Of a DNA stretch of 64,000 nucleotides, positions 10,543 through 22,695 are shown piece by piece; within the stretch, counting starts at the first letter, position 1; every line of letters starts with the position of its first letter. The notes under the pieces are model-generated. The model was not told the origin of the DNA, searched no databases, and was given only the letters and a program-made list of their open reading frames with translations. This stretch comes from Stomoxys calcitrans (taxonomy: Eukaryota > Arthropoda > Insecta > Diptera > Muscidae), in contig NC_081553.1 in assembly GCF_963082655.1 (NCBI RefSeq), forward strand, positions 153,370,941 to 153,434,940. The letters run 5' to 3'. Both the position numbers and the translations under genes were made by a program.

Positions 10543-12956
10543 AAGTTTAACTATATAGTCTACTAGCTGACCCGGGCCTGCTCCGCAGGGTCTTATTTTA
10601 CTTTATATGGAACAAAAGTTTCCTTGCAATATTTATTTTCGACAATTAAAGTGCTTTTAGTGAAATACCATGCTACGAATATAGTATATCGCTTGACTAA
10701 TTGTTTAACAATATTAGTGCCTTTGTCCGAATCCCATATGATCTTTATTGGTCTACGAATTTATGTTTGGATGTAAGGTGTACTCCATTCTTAAAATACT
10801 TTATTTCAGCCCGCTACTCTCATGATATCTAATTTAGGAGTGTTTGTGGTCCCCCAGGCTCTTGGCCCTGAAAAAATATCAACATCGTGCTCTTCTTTCA
10901 AAAACCATTTATTTAATCCCCATATTGCCATTGGTTTAGGGGAGTTTACACGATGAGGCGTCCCCCAAACACATGGCCCAAAATAGGTTATCAAATTCGT
11001 TTTCTAATCTTAAATACCACATATTGGCATGGTCGAAAAATTTTTACCCTTTGCGGGGTGTTTTGGGAAAGGGGTGATGCCCTAAATACATGGTCCTAAA
11101 TTTAGACATCAAATTCGTATTCTACTCCCAAATACCTTTATTTGAGCCCCTTTTTGCGATGGTCACTAAAAAAAGTGCTGCTTGTGGGGTATTTTGGGAA
11201 AGGGGTTGGTCCCCAGAAAATTGGTCCCGAAAGTGGGTATCAATTCTTGCTCTACGCCCCAATACTTTTCATTTAATCTCCACATTGAAATGGTCGGTAA
11301 ATATGCCCGATTAAGGGTTGTTTTAGGAATTGGGGTGGTCCCCCAAACACTAAGCCCGGAAAATATATCAGCAACGTGCTCTATTCTCATATATCTATGT
11401 ATCATTTATTTGAACCCCATATTGCCATTGGCCTCAAAATTGGATATCAAATTCGTTTTCAAATCTCATTTAAACTCCTTATTGCAACAGTCAGCAAATA
11501 TGTCCGGTTTGGGGTATTGGCCCTAAAAACTATAAATATTTAGTTCCACTCTCTTTACGACCCAAATTGTCTTGGTGAGCAAATACGTCCTATTTGGGGG
11601 TTGTTATGGTGGTGGGACGTCCCCTAGACAGTTGGTCCCTAATTCGATATCAGATACGTGGTCTACTCCAAAATACCTTTAATTTGAGCCCCATATTTCC
11701 ATAGTCGGCAAACATGACCGGCTTGGGGGGTGTTTTGGGGGATGGGCGGCCACTCAGTGAGTTGGCCTTGAAAATATATATCGGATTCATGTTCCACTCT
11801 AAAAACCCTCTTATTTGAGCCTCATACTGCAAAAGTCAGCAAATACTTACTATTTGGGTGGTGTTGTGGGGGTGGAGTGGCCCCATAGACACTTTCCCAA
11901 ATATTGATATCAGATTCGTGCTTTACTCCCAAAGACCTTTCATTTGAGCCCCATATGGCTATGGTCGTAAATTTGTCACCTTTGAGGGATGTTTTTGGGA
12001 AGAGGCGGCCCCCAAACACTTGGTCCCATATATGGATATCAGATTGTAATTCTACACTCAAATACCTTTTATTTAAGCACCATATTCCCATTGTCAGTAA
12101 ATAAGTCCTGTTTGGGGGGTGTTTTAGGGAAGAGGTGGACCCCCAGAAACGTGGTCCCACATTTGGATATCAGATTCGTATTCTACTCGCAAATACCTCT
12201 CATTTGAGTCCCATATTGCTATGGTCAGTAAATATGTCCGATTTAGGGGTGTTTTGGGGCTTGGGGTGGTCCCGCTAGCACTTGGTCCGACAATTGGATA
12301 TCAGATACGTTTTCTTATCCTAAATACCTTTCATTTGAGTCCCATATTGTCCTGATTGGTCTAAATATATGTTTGGTAGGTTTTATGGTGGGCGGCCCCC
12401 CTAGGTACCCCATCCGAAATTTGGATACCAAATTTTTATTTTTAGGGTACTATATAAGATCACAAAAAATTTCGCACCACCCATCTCCGAGATCTGGCGT
12501 TTCTGAAAATTAGGGTAAGGAGGAGGGTCCGTCCCCACTTCAGATTTTATATGTAAGATAGTGAGTACTCTCACTCTCGTTTGTATAACATCAATTCGAG
12601 TGTATAAGAGTTTAAGTTTTGTCAAACACATCCTAGGCTTAGTCATAAACTTTGTTTAAAATAAAAATCATTCTTCTAATAGCATTCATCAAGACAGTTG
12701 TCTCCTTATTTAAAGGGGAAGAATCTAATAGGAAGACAAGTTAGGACTTTTGAGTCTAACTTGACCCATATTATAAAAAAAAATTAAACTGAGCATAATC
12801 CAGCTAGGACGTTTCGCTAATTAAGATTTGTTTGCTTTAAATTATATGTATATATTTTTAAATACAAAATCACCTGGGTTGGACCCCTAATCCTGTCCTC
12901 AATAAATACCTGCGCCCACCTAATCCTAGGGTTGGACCCTTAATCCATTCCCTACA
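10543..12956 (+). repeat. LTR of an unidentified LTR retrotransposon, split by a Helitron
   Basis: Two blocks, 10543-10562 and 12559-12956, together match the LTR copy at 17687-18065 (GTTTAACTATATAGTCTA | TAG...ACTCTCACTCTCGTTT, then TCAAACACATC, CTTAGTCATAAACTTTGTTT and GTTGGACCCTTAATCC). The right block ends in CA at 12955-12956 and is followed by a primer-binding-like TGGCGCCCAATAAAAAAC. Helitron H3 occupies the gap. The ~417-bp length is inferred from the joined blocks; the left boundary is less certain. Confidence 0.65.
10563..12558 (-). mobile_element. Non-autonomous Helitron (copy H3) with both ends defined by an empty site
   Basis: Reverse orientation. The 3' end (CTAG, 10563-10566) follows A at 10562, and the 5' end TC (GA at 12557-12558 on the plus strand) precedes T at 12559. 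The flanks TATAGTCTA and TAG are contiguous in the LTR copy at 17687-18065 (TATAGTCTATAG), so the element sits exactly between A and T with no duplication, as Helitrons do. The interior is degenerate tandem units of about 131 bp. The GC-rich 3' tail has a CGGGCCCG-like palindromic core in other copies, here mutated to GGGCCTGC. It has no helicase gene. Confidence 0.85.
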
Positions 12957-13690
12957 ATTGGCGCCCAATAAAAAACTAAAGTTTCCCAAAAATTTATGAA
13001 GTTTTTACCATTTTTGTGGTTTCAACATGGTGCTGACGTCATCAAACATTTGTCCGACCATACTGCTGTGAATATTATTGGAGTATGGTTGTTGTTGTCC
13101 AGCGTTGATTTGGCTTCATTGCATCATTGTGTTCTTGCTGAAATTCAATTGCTTTAGTCGTCAAATCCCACAAGTGTTGTGGGATTTGACAATCGTTTTT
13201 TCTGTTGGTTTTGTAGTTGCATATTGCATATCATCAGTACTACGATCATTTCTTTTGCTTCTGTTGTTGTTGTAATTCATCATCTCCGTCATCAATTCAG
13301 ATGTTTTGTTGTTCATAACAAGGTCGGCATTGCTGAAAATTCTCCTAAACAGAGGGTTTCCCTAATTTTAAAAATATATTTTACCCCATATGGTTGTAAG
13401 GCGAAGCCCAAACTGATAGGCCAAACAGGGTATTAGTAATGTATTTAGACCGCCCTCAGAATGTTGCCAAGGCAAGTTCAAACACTAGTTCTAGCACAAG
13501 TGCAAAACCAAGCTCTAGTATAAAAGGTACTTCTGAAAGCATAAGCGAAGCTTCACAAAATGGTGTTAAGTGATGGCCAGTTCAGGACACTTTATAGCGG
13601 TTTAAGCGTCAGATAAAAAGTCAAATCGATATTTAGTAACTGCACAGCTCGTTTTCATAGAAACCGGAATTCGACTAACGTAGAAGATTT
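12957..13690 (+). mobile_element. Internal remnant of the LTR element: primer site and leader
   Basis: It starts with a primer-binding-like sequence at 12959 (TGGCGCCCAAT), the form complementary to the 3' end of a tRNA, possibly tRNA-Lys (inferred). A short Ser-rich reading near 13440-13560 (NTSSSTSAKPSSSIKGTSES) could be gag-like but has stops. A perfect 14-bp hairpin lies at 13160-13190. No pol domain is found, so the element is truncated by the LINE at about 13695. Confidence 0.45.
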
Positions 13691-13694
13691 TTTT

Positions 13695-15657
13695 GCTACA
13701 ATTTTAGTTTATAAGGTTAGGTAAGGTTGAAAAGAGGGTGCAGATATTAATCCGCCCCTTGCCACTATGGATATACACCTAAGCCAGCAACCGGCTTGTT
13801 GGCGCTCTAAATACGGAAAAAAGGTTACAAAATCCTAAATTGTTTTCCATGCCACTCCCCTAAGTTGCTTCATGTCTGGTATTGCGTCTCCACCTAAGTG
13901 CCGGTATCTGTTAGACGAGAAAGCCGAGCAATGACATAGGAAATACTCCAACGTCTCATCATCATCCCCGCATGCCCTATACATGCTATAACTTGCCGCA
14001 CCGATTTTATATAAGTGTGCTCGTAGTCCTATGTGTCCCGTCATGATACCAATAGCTATACTGACCTCCTTCTTGCTTCCTTTAGTAATAGCCTAGTCTT
14101 CGCACCACCTGGATCACCCCACACACACTGTTCCACAGTGTTGCATGCGCATTGGTCGCCCACTCCCTTAACTCGGACTGCGTCGACCCGAAAGGATTCG
14201 GGTTAAACAAATATATTGACGGCAGTCCCCTGGCCTTCACCACCAAATCATCTGCCTTTCCATTCCCCCTTACTCTGTTATAAACATGCACCCAAACGAT
14301 GCGGATTTGGCCATCCTCAGAGAAGACGTTAATCTTCTTCTACACTGCAAGACTGTTCATGACCTTACCCTCCTGCTTGTTATTGCCCTTACGGCCATTT
14401 TACTGTCCGTAAATCCGCGATCGCCCTGATCTCCGCCTGCAGGACCGTATTATGGTCAGGCAGCCTAAAACAGATCTCAGCCCCTGGGTTCTCAATGTAG
14501 ACCCCCAGGCTCTGGGGGTCTACATAGCTTTGATCCATCCGTGGAACATGATCTTCCAGACGGCAATACTAGGGTTCCGTCAATCCAAGTCTGTGCCGTT
14601 GGCTGCATTGCCTCGCACTCGACCTAAAGGTTCATCTCAGGCATCCGATCGGGAACCTTCCTTCCAGGTTTCCTATCGCACTCATCTTCAATCTATTCCG
14701 CCTATGTCAAGACAACATGTCGTCAGAACCTGTTGAATGGTCCTCATGTTGCACTTTTCTCCATCGCAGTCCACCAAACTACAGAGGCGTAAGAAAGTAT
14801 TGGTCTAATCACGCTCCTGTAGAGCCAGCCGGAAATATTCCATCAGGTCCAGGTGACTTAAATGGTTTGAAGCCTCTTAAGGATTCCTTCACCATAAATT
14901 CCGTAATTATAAACCTTCGATCAACATCATTATTCGAATTCTGTCGAAAATAGGTTTTCATCAATAGCCTCAACATGTACTCCATTGTTTCTGCTCTCAC
15001 TCCCATGTCGTCTACTAAAGTTTCAGTTTGGACATGAATTGAGAGAAAATTTTGTATTTTGGCGGCGTCATTAACGGTATCGACCTGTTCGCAGAAAAGC
15101 TTCCAGGAGGTACATTATGCCGCTTTGGTAATCTTATTGTATTCCTTGAGTCGTGTGTAATACACATCCCAAAACACTTCCGCTTTTTTACGACGTGCTC
15201 TGTTAAAAAGTCTGCGGACCTCTTTCCCAATATTGCGAATCTCCCCGATCATCCAGGGTTTTTCTTCGGCTGATTTCCGTTCACGAAGAGGACAACTATC
15301 TTCGAAGGACCCCACCAGTGCAGTCGTAATCATGTTGATATTTTCGTCAATGTCTTCTATGCTTGGACAATCTAAATTATCTTGCTCAAGTCTTCTTCTG
15401 AGTAGCCTTCCGAATTTTATCCAGTTGGTTTTCAACTTATTCCGGAAGCTTATCGGATCCGGCGCTGACCGTCCTATTCTAAACCTAATGTAGTGATGGT
15501 CAGAGAAAGAGTGTTCCATGGAGACCCTCCAATCCTGAACCTCATCGATCAGATTTTCCGAACATATCGTCACATCTAATACCTCCTCCCTAATCGCATT
15601 AACAAAGGTGGCGGTGTTACGAATATTAAGTGTTATGAGGTCGTTAGTATTCAACAA
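13695..15657 (-). pseudogene. R1/LOA-like LINE ORF2, internally deleted
   Basis: Read right to left: the endonuclease C-terminal part (15657-15115; DVTICSENL, then EHSFSDHHYIRFRIGR), the pre-polymerase linker, then the start of the RT with FKPFKSPGPDGIFPAGS (about 14880-14815). Fingers, palm and thumb are missing. The RNase H part resumes at about 14760 (ENPGAEICFRLPDHNTVLQAE; VRGNGKADDLVVKARGLPS), followed by the C-terminal zinc-finger region (ACGDDDETLEYFLCHCSAF, 14000-13900). The 3' UTR ends in a 'ttaggtaaggttga' block at 13717-13730, a TAACC-type tail. Frameshifts separate the pieces. Confidence 0.75.
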
Positions 15658-16642
15658 CCTCGTCTCCTGTCTGATTTGCTTTCCTCACCAGCCGTTGCAG
15701 CTCCGACGTGGGTGGCGGTGTCCGAGAGTTGAAAGGCACTTTTCTTTCAATACTAGGATCGTTACCTATCCCAGTATTCCGAATCTTTAAGTCGGTGATG
15801 GGTCCGTCGTCGGGTTCCTGTTTGTTAGGCTGTGTTGGATCTCTCACCACTGCACTGCATGATTGTTTAGTATTAGGATCTTTGCTTCTCCTAGTCTTTC
15901 CAATATTAAGAGATGCCGTGATTGTCTCGTTGTCTTCCCCCTGTTTGTTGGGCAGTGTTGAGTCACCTGCCACTGCATGGCCTGGTGTCGCAGAATGAAA
16001 ATTTCTGCCTATCTTAGTCTTCCCAATCTTGATAAAGACAACTTTGCTCCCGTAGTACGACTTGCCTTTAGTCTTAGCCAAACTTGTCACGGAGACTTGA
16101 TCAATGCGAACCACAAAGATAGTTCCTTCCTCCTTCTCCTCCCTGTGGAAGACCTTCCACTTCTCTGCGACCAAACCTTCGTTTTGCTTGCCCAAGAAAC
16201 CCACCATGCATTCCGGACCCTCTGCAGAGTTCCACACATGTTCAAAATCCGATCGTTAACCAGATCCTGCACTTGGGATCGATGATCTGGTAGTATCCTA
16301 GCGGATGCACAGCAGATATGGATGACTGCATAAGTCAGTTCATCTCTGTAGTTCTTCCTTGCCACTCTGGCGTAAGAGGGCGGCTCTTTACCATTCTCAG
16401 TGACCATCTTCCCCTTCCGTGATGGCTGTAGCCTCCTATTGGAAGTCACAATTCTCCATGAAGAATGAGGGGCCGTGGGCGCTTCCTTCGTACCTATTCC
16501 AACTTTGTCTACCTCCGCAGGACACTGTCTGGAGTCTCCATTGCGGGATTACTGGCTTGGTTTTCCCATAGTACTTGAAAGCGGGGAGCTCTTTTTCTTC
16601 ATCGGGAGATCTGATTCTTTTTCCATCTTCCGTTGTTTCCAT
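15644..16642 (-). pseudogene. LINE ORF1 (gag-like) remnant upstream of the 13.7-15.7 kb ORF2
   Basis: Starts near 16642 with METTEDGKRIRSPDEEKEL and continues in a second frame through PSYARVARKNYRDELTYAVI and a third ending near 15650. The order ORF1 then ORF2 on the minus strand, with ORF1 ending where the endonuclease piece begins, fits one element. Only the gag-like N-terminal half is recognisable. The region 15720-15990 carries two degenerate copies of a TQPNKQ...ITASLNIG / ITDLKIRNTGIG segment, that is a short internal repeat in the protein. Confidence 0.6.
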
Positions 16643-16679
16643 TAAAATTCATAAACAAACTCATCTATAGTCAATGAGT

Positions 16680-17690
16680 TTTTTCCAAAACATTATTTTC
16701 TTTTATATGCATATATAGGGCATACGCCTATAAAGTGATAAGTTATCTCAGGTAGTTGTAAATTACAAATGGAGCCGTTTCCGTCTCTGTTATCTCTTGT
16801 ATTTAGGTAGAGGAGACCGCCTCTGACGCGAAAAACCAGGCTTATTAGTTATTGGGACTCCATATCAAAGAAATATAGAGGAATATTATACTGGGACTCC
16901 ACATCAAGAAATATAGAGGAATATTATACTGAAGGTGTGCGTAGGGGTCATGGAATTGAGACTCCTAGTGCTCTATTCTCGACTAGGATTCCCTCTCGTC
17001 TTACAAGATCACATACTATAGTATCGTGCATCCTACTTAATTCCCTACCCCTAAGGTAAAAATTGATACTAATGCTAAGTTCGGCGCCTAATCAATCCAA
17101 TTTCTAGTCCAAAAAACACCTGTTCCAATAGTCTCCTCTGCCAGCACGCCAGTCAATCTGTTATTCGGTAAGGAAAGGATCCTGTTAATATAGCCGAAGT
17201 GCAGTCTTAGCGACTTCCAATACATACTAGGAAGCCCAGTTTCAATATTTAACATATAGTTGGGTGTATTGCTGGATAGGTAAGTAGTTTCTTGATAAAA
17301 AAAAACCTGAAAAGCTTCTCTACCTGTTCATACCCTCATAATTGAGCACCGTAAAATAGGATTGCCTTAGCGGCTGCGTTAAATATTTTCACTTATTAGA
17401 AATCTGGATTCTTCTGTTGTGAATGTAGTGGAGCCACGTGGAGTTTATTGCAATTTTCGCAGACTGTAGCTTGCCCGAGAGATGTTTCTTGAAAGACAGG
17501 TTATAAGGGAGATTCGCACCCAGATATTTATACTCAATGACAACTTCTAGGGCACCAGTACCATAATACGATGCCAAATTTCCGCCAATTCTACTAACCT
17601 TTCTGTAGATGACAATTTTTAATTTCGTTAAATTTAGACTTAGGCTCCAAAGAGAGCAATATTCCCAGAGCGCATCAATCATCGACTGTT
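16680..17690 (-). pseudogene. LINE reverse transcriptase thumb fragment
   Basis: Minus-strand reading from about 17690 gives IDALWEYCSLWSLSLNLTK, then YLGANLPYNLSFKKH, typical of the LINE RT thumb ('..YLG..L....F..H'). Further left come GLPSMYWKSLRLHFGYINRI and NNRLTGVLAEETIGTGVFW. Two 39-bp direct repeats at 16854-16930 ('gggactccatatca...') mark a small tandem duplication. The LTR at 17687 truncates the 5' side. Confidence 0.6.
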
Positions 17691-18065
17691 TAACTATATA
17701 GTCTATAGCGAATACTCTCACTCTCGTTTTTATAACATAAATTTGAGTGTATAACAGATTAAGTCTTGTCAAACACATCTAAAGCTTAGTCATAAACTTT
17801 GTTTAAAATAAAAATCTTCTGATAGCATTCAATGCAGACAACTGTCTTCTTATTTAAAGCAGAAGAAACTAATAGGAGGACAAGTTAAGACTTTTAAGTT
17901 TGACTTGGCCCATATCATAAAAACAAATGTTTCGTTTGATTAAATTATATTTTATATTATGCTTTAAATCAAATTTTTTTTATAAAATACAAAATCACTT
18001 GGCTTGGACCCTTAACCCTTCCCCCAATAAGTACTTGGGTTGGACCCTTAATCCTGATCTTATTT
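17687..18065 (+). repeat. Second copy of the LTR (uninterrupted, empty Helitron site)
   Basis: Begins TGTTTAACTATATAG inside a LINE fragment and follows the split LTR at 10543/12559 to its last third (GTTGGACCCTTAATCC). The A/T dinucleotide at 17705-17706 is the unoccupied equivalent of the H3 insertion point. It ends without a primer site or internal region, so it is a solo or truncated LTR. Confidence 0.65.
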
Positions 18066-18349
18066 AATCCTACACCGGGGTATTTACCCATATACACCCA
18101 AATGCTATGTATTTATAATTTTGCGGATATCTTGTGTATAAAAACATATTCCAAACAATTGTTGATAATTTTGTATTGTTTGTATATAAACCTGAACTTC
18201 ACATCTGCATCTCTTCTGTTATCCTGCAGTCTTATTAATTGTGCATGGATACCAAACTCAGACATGACTTGAAATACCTTTGAAAGTATAGGGGTATCGA
18301 AATTGGCTTTGTAATCATCAAAGAAATGGTAGGTGTTGATTTGTCCTTC
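18066..18349. repeat. Fragment of the hAT-like family plus unassigned sequence
   Basis: 18070-18200 contains 'ggggtatttaccc' and 'tttgcggatatcttgtgtat', which match the arm of the 49065-50843 element. The rest is not recognised. Confidence 0.4.
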
Positions 18350-19450
18350 TCGGGTCTAGGGTCCATTTACCAGGTCTAAATCCGCATTGATTTGGCCCAA
18401 TTATCTCATTGACCTTAGGTTTTAATCTTTCACATAGTACGCTCGAGAGTATCATTTATGCGATGGGGAGAAGACTATTCCTCAGTAGTGGCGCATTCCG
18501 TCTTGTCTCCCTTCTTGTGTACGGGACAAAGTATGCTGAGGTTCCAATCATCGGGTATGTGTTCTTCTTGCCAGTTTGCGCAGACAAGCTGATACTTTAT
18601 CAGCATGTCGCCTTCGGTCTTAAATAGTTCAGCAGATAACCCGTCGGCTCCTGCTGCCTTGTTTTTCTAAAGTAGGTTCACTGCTACTTGGACCTCATTC
18701 TGACTAGGAGGTAAACATTTTATACCATCATCGGGGATTGATTCTTCGCCGCCAACGTCGGACACTAGCAGTTGAGTAAAATGTTCTTTGCATATCCTCA
18801 GCTTGCTATCTGTGTTAGTTACCAGATTTCCTCCTTTGTCTCTGCAGGAGAATGTGCCTGCACTAAAGACATCGGTTTGATATTTAATTATTTGGTAGAA
18901 TTTCCGGAATTCATTCTGACTCCTGTACATCTCAATTCGCTCACACTCACGTCTTTCCATTTCCTTTTTCTTTCTGCGGAATAGACGTTTCTCCTCCCTC
19001 CTTTTCTTCCGATACCTCTCCTTCATCCGCTACTGATTGCAGGGTCGCTCTATATTCCGCATTCTTAGCTTCAGTAGCATCTCGACACTGTTGGTCGTAC
19101 CATGGGTTTCTGGGGGGGAGGCTTCCGGTACCCAAGTACGGATATCGCGCCATTTTCCATGGAGTGGGCAATGGTTTTTTGCCACTGCGCCATTATATCA
19201 TCGGAACAAGGAGTGCATTCATCAAGCAGTTGGGTCAGTCGAGTGGAGTATGCCGCTGCCATCTGTTGTGTTTGCAGCTTTTCAATGTCCTGCTTGCGGG
19301 CAGTGTCAGATCGTACTTTCCTCGCCATGTTCAAACGTGTGTGAACCTTTGCTATAACAAAGTAATGATCCGAATCTATATTCGCTCCACGGACCGATCG
19401 TACATATACCATGGCTTTCATCTATCACAACGTGATCAATTTGGTTAAAA
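18350..19450 (-). pseudogene. LINE remnant: endonuclease end and RT start
   Basis: Minus strand. The endonuclease C-terminus reads VRSVRGANIDSDHYFVIAKV (about 19410-19340), followed by a coiled, basic linker (QDIEKLQTQQMAAAYSTRL; KPMVRPTVSRCYEAKNAEYR), the pre-RT segment (EFRKFYQIIKYQTDVFSAG) and the start of the RT (region 18660-18410, KNKAAGADGLSAELFK then NLSILCPVHKKGDK in broken frames). It ends before the catalytic core. Several frameshifts. The GANIDSDH style of endonuclease end is common in a widespread insect LINE group; I do not assign a clade. Confidence 0.65.
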
Positions 19451-19459
19451 TATATAATA

Positions 19460-19782
19460 TACAATTAGGTCTGTTTATATCTGGGACAAATTCGAGATAC
19501 AATTGTATCAAATTGTATCAGACTGTACCCAATTAGATTTAATTTTGATACAATTAGATTCAATTACACATAACCATTTTTCGGATCAAATTATCGCTGA
19601 TGCCAAATTTAATTGGAGCTGACCATATCAACTTTTTTTTACTCGGGTAGCATATCTCATTGGATGAAATTATATATAGTAGATATAATTATATATGGTG
19701 ACATATCCAATCATATCTAATACCAGATATAGTTATATATAGCATCAGATATAATAATATATAATTAGATATGGCTAGAGAT
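19460..19782. repeat. AT-rich repetitive stretch with 'agatataattatata' words
   Basis: Short alternating repeats ('gtatcaaattgtatcagac', 'agatataattatatatgg') that also occur around the MITE at 53935-54330. No coding capacity. Confidence 0.5.
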
Positions 19783-21239
19783 GGGATTCTACCGAGTAAA
19801 TTTGCATTGCGTTGCTAGTTTTTGAGATTTTACCCAATATATACTCCTTTTTGATTTTCAGATATTTTGGTAACTATATATAAACCTTACCTCCGATCTC
19901 ACCAAAACGGACTATATACCCGCTATATAGACCGATATACCGGTTAAAAGTCTTGAGGCAATAAATTGCTCATTTTTTGTCCGATGTCGATGAAATCTGG
20001 CGCAGTCAGACCAAATTTGGATATAGCGGCTTTCAGGGACGTAGCCAGGATTTTATTAGAGAGGTGGCTTCCCCTCCAATAAAATCCTATTTTTTTTTAA
20101 ATCGAAAATTACTAAAATTCTTCTGTTACTCTGAGATTAATAAAGATACCTCAATTTTTTGATGAAAATTGTGGTCGCTATTGGTTGCAGAAACTGGCCC
20201 ATTGGCGCTGACGTTTGGCGATAAAGTCAGAGCTGAACATGATGGCCATTGGTTATTTAAAGGCGCCAATATCTTGCCTTGTATCGAGCATCATAGGCCA
20301 CCCCGGCAGTGTCAGCAGTGTTGCAGCTTCTCCGTATGAAGCACTCCACTATCTCGTAACAGCAATGAACACTACACAGATCGAACCTCAAGGTTCCAGC
20401 CTGTGTGGTGCTCACAGCTTATGATTTTAATAAGTTATTATTAGTGTGGATCTATTGGTTGTAAATTACTTTTATTGCCATAAAATTTTATGCAAACATT
20501 AAGCAACAATAATTGTTAAAATTTTCAAAAATTAAATTTTGACTCATTTTTACGAAGGACCATCTACATTCTGCTTAAATGGTGTCGCTAATGTCTTCTT
20601 CGAACTTAATTAAAATCGATCGAAAATCCGTTTTTGATGGAAAAGATGTCCGGTAAAAATTGCACCCAACTATTGTCGTACATTCTTATAATTTCCATCA
20701 CGTCTTTATAAGTTTTTAAGTTTTCCTAATTTATTGGCGATAAAATAAGAAAAAAAAATCAGATACACGAAGAGATTTCTACGTTATTGCAGTTGTACAT
20801 TTTTTTCTTTCTGCCTACTAATTAATGTCAAATGACCTAGCGGCAAACGTGAGTGTTATATAAAACTCTCATATATAAAAGTCTGCTGTCTAATATTGTG
20901 CTCAAATCTACGGTCAAAGCCAACTTAACTAACAAATTTCTACTAGAATTTTCGTCGCTTAATCACTTTGAGCTCCGTATCAATTGCTTAAAATGCTGTA
21001 TTGTGAATTATGAAATTCCAAGAAAAAAAAATTAAATGGTTTTATTTGAAATAATTATTTAAAATTGTAAATTAATCTGGGTATTATTTCGAGGTTTTAA
21101 AATTAGGTTTCTGAGTCCCTAAAATGTTTCATTTCATTGCTGATGTAATTCAAATAATTTATAATTGAATATTACTAATTGCTCTTTGGAAATTTTTTCA
21201 GTCTAACAAGCAATATATCACATTTAAAGACATTTTTTA
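19783..21239. repeat. Tandem duplication, first copy (1457 bp)
   Basis: Starts GGGATTCTACCGAGTAAAT and is repeated from 21252 with near identity. Differences seen by eye: a 14-bp stretch at about 20523-20537 absent from copy 2, one extra A in an A run in copy 2, and a C/A substitution. The left part derives from the hAT-like family and a 'tggatatagcggc' repeat. 20290-20425 matches 60585-60700 in reverse. The 61- and 69-codon ORFs are identical in both copies simply because the copies are recent; they show no recognisable domain. Confidence 0.85.
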
Positions 21240-21251
21240 TTTACATTTTTT

Positions 21252-22695
21252 GGGATTCTACCGAGTAAATTTGCATTGCGTTGCTAGTTTTTGAGATTTT
21301 ACCCAATATATACTCCTTTTTGATTTTCAGATATTTTGGTAACTATATATAAACCTTACCTCCGATCTCACCAAAACGGACTATATACCCGCTATATAGA
21401 CCGATATACCGGTTAAAAGTCTTGAGGCAATAAATTGCTCATTTTTTGTCCGATGTCGATGAAATCTGGCGCAGTCAGACCAAATTTGGATATAGCGGCT
21501 TTCAGGGACGTAGCCAGGATTTTATTAGAGAGGTGGCTTCCCCTCCAATAAAATCCTATTTTTTTTTAAATCGAAAATTACTAAAATTCTTCTGTTACTC
21601 TGAGATTAATAAAGATACCTCAATTTTTTGATGAAAATTGTGGTCGCTATTGGTTGCAGAAACTGGCCCATTGGCGCTGACGTTTGGCGATAAAGTCAGA
21701 GCTGAACATGATGGCCATTGGTTATTTAAAGGCGCCAATATCTTGCCTTGTATCGAGCATCATAGGCCACCCCGGCAGTGTCAGCAGTGTTGCAGCTTCT
21801 CCGTATGAAGCACTCCACTATCTCGTAACAGCAATGAACACTACACAGATCGAACCTCAAGGTTCCAGCCTGTGTGGTGCTCACAGCTTATGATTTTAAT
21901 AAGTTATTATTAGTGTGGATCTATTGGTTGTAAATTACTTTTATTGCCATAAAATTTTATGCAAACATTAAGCAACAATAATTGTTAAAATTATTGACTC
22001 ATTTTTACGAAGGACCATCTACATTCTGCTTAAATGGTGTCGCTAATGTCTTCTTCGAACTTAATTAAAATCGATCGAAAATCCGTTTTTGATGGAAAAG
22101 ATGTCCGGTAAAAATTGCACCCAACTATTGTCGTACATTCTTATAATTTCCATCACGTCTTTATAAGTTTTTAAGTTTTCCTAATTTATTGGCGATAAAA
22201 TAAGAAAAAAAAATCAGATACACGAAGAGATTTCTACGTTATTGCAGTTGTACATTTTTTTCTTTCTGCCTACTAATTAATGTCAAATGACCTAGCGGCA
22301 AACGTGAGTGTTATATAAAACTCTCATATATAAAAGTCTGCTGTCTAATATTGTGCTCAAATCTACGGTCAAAGCCAACTTAACTAACAAATTTCTAATA
22401 GAATTTTCGTCGCTTAATCACTTTGAGCTCCGTATCAATTGCTTAAAATGCTGTATTGTGAATTATGAAATTCCAAGAAAAAAAAAATTAAATGGTTTTA
22501 TTTGAAATAATTATTTAAAATTGTAAATTAATCTGGGTATTATTTCGAGGTTTTAAAATTAGGTTTCTGAGTCCCTAAAATGTTTCATTTCATTGCTGAT
22601 GTAATTCAAATAATTTATAATTGAATATTACTAATTGCTCTTTGGAAATTTTTTCAGTCTAACAAGCAATATATCACATTTAAAGACATTTTTTA
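21252..22695. repeat. Tandem duplication, second copy (1444 bp)
   Basis: Direct repeat of 19783-21239 with a period of 1469 bp. Twelve bases (tttacatttttt-like) separate the copies. Length differs by 13 bp, explained by one 14-bp deletion and one A insertion. This pattern fits a recent tandem duplication or a false join of two haplotypes in the assembly. Confidence 0.85.

Noticed and set aside
19977..20162. 61- and 69-codon ORFs identical in both tandem copies (also 21446-21893)
   Set aside because: Identity follows from the recent duplication; the DNA belongs to dispersed non-coding repeats.
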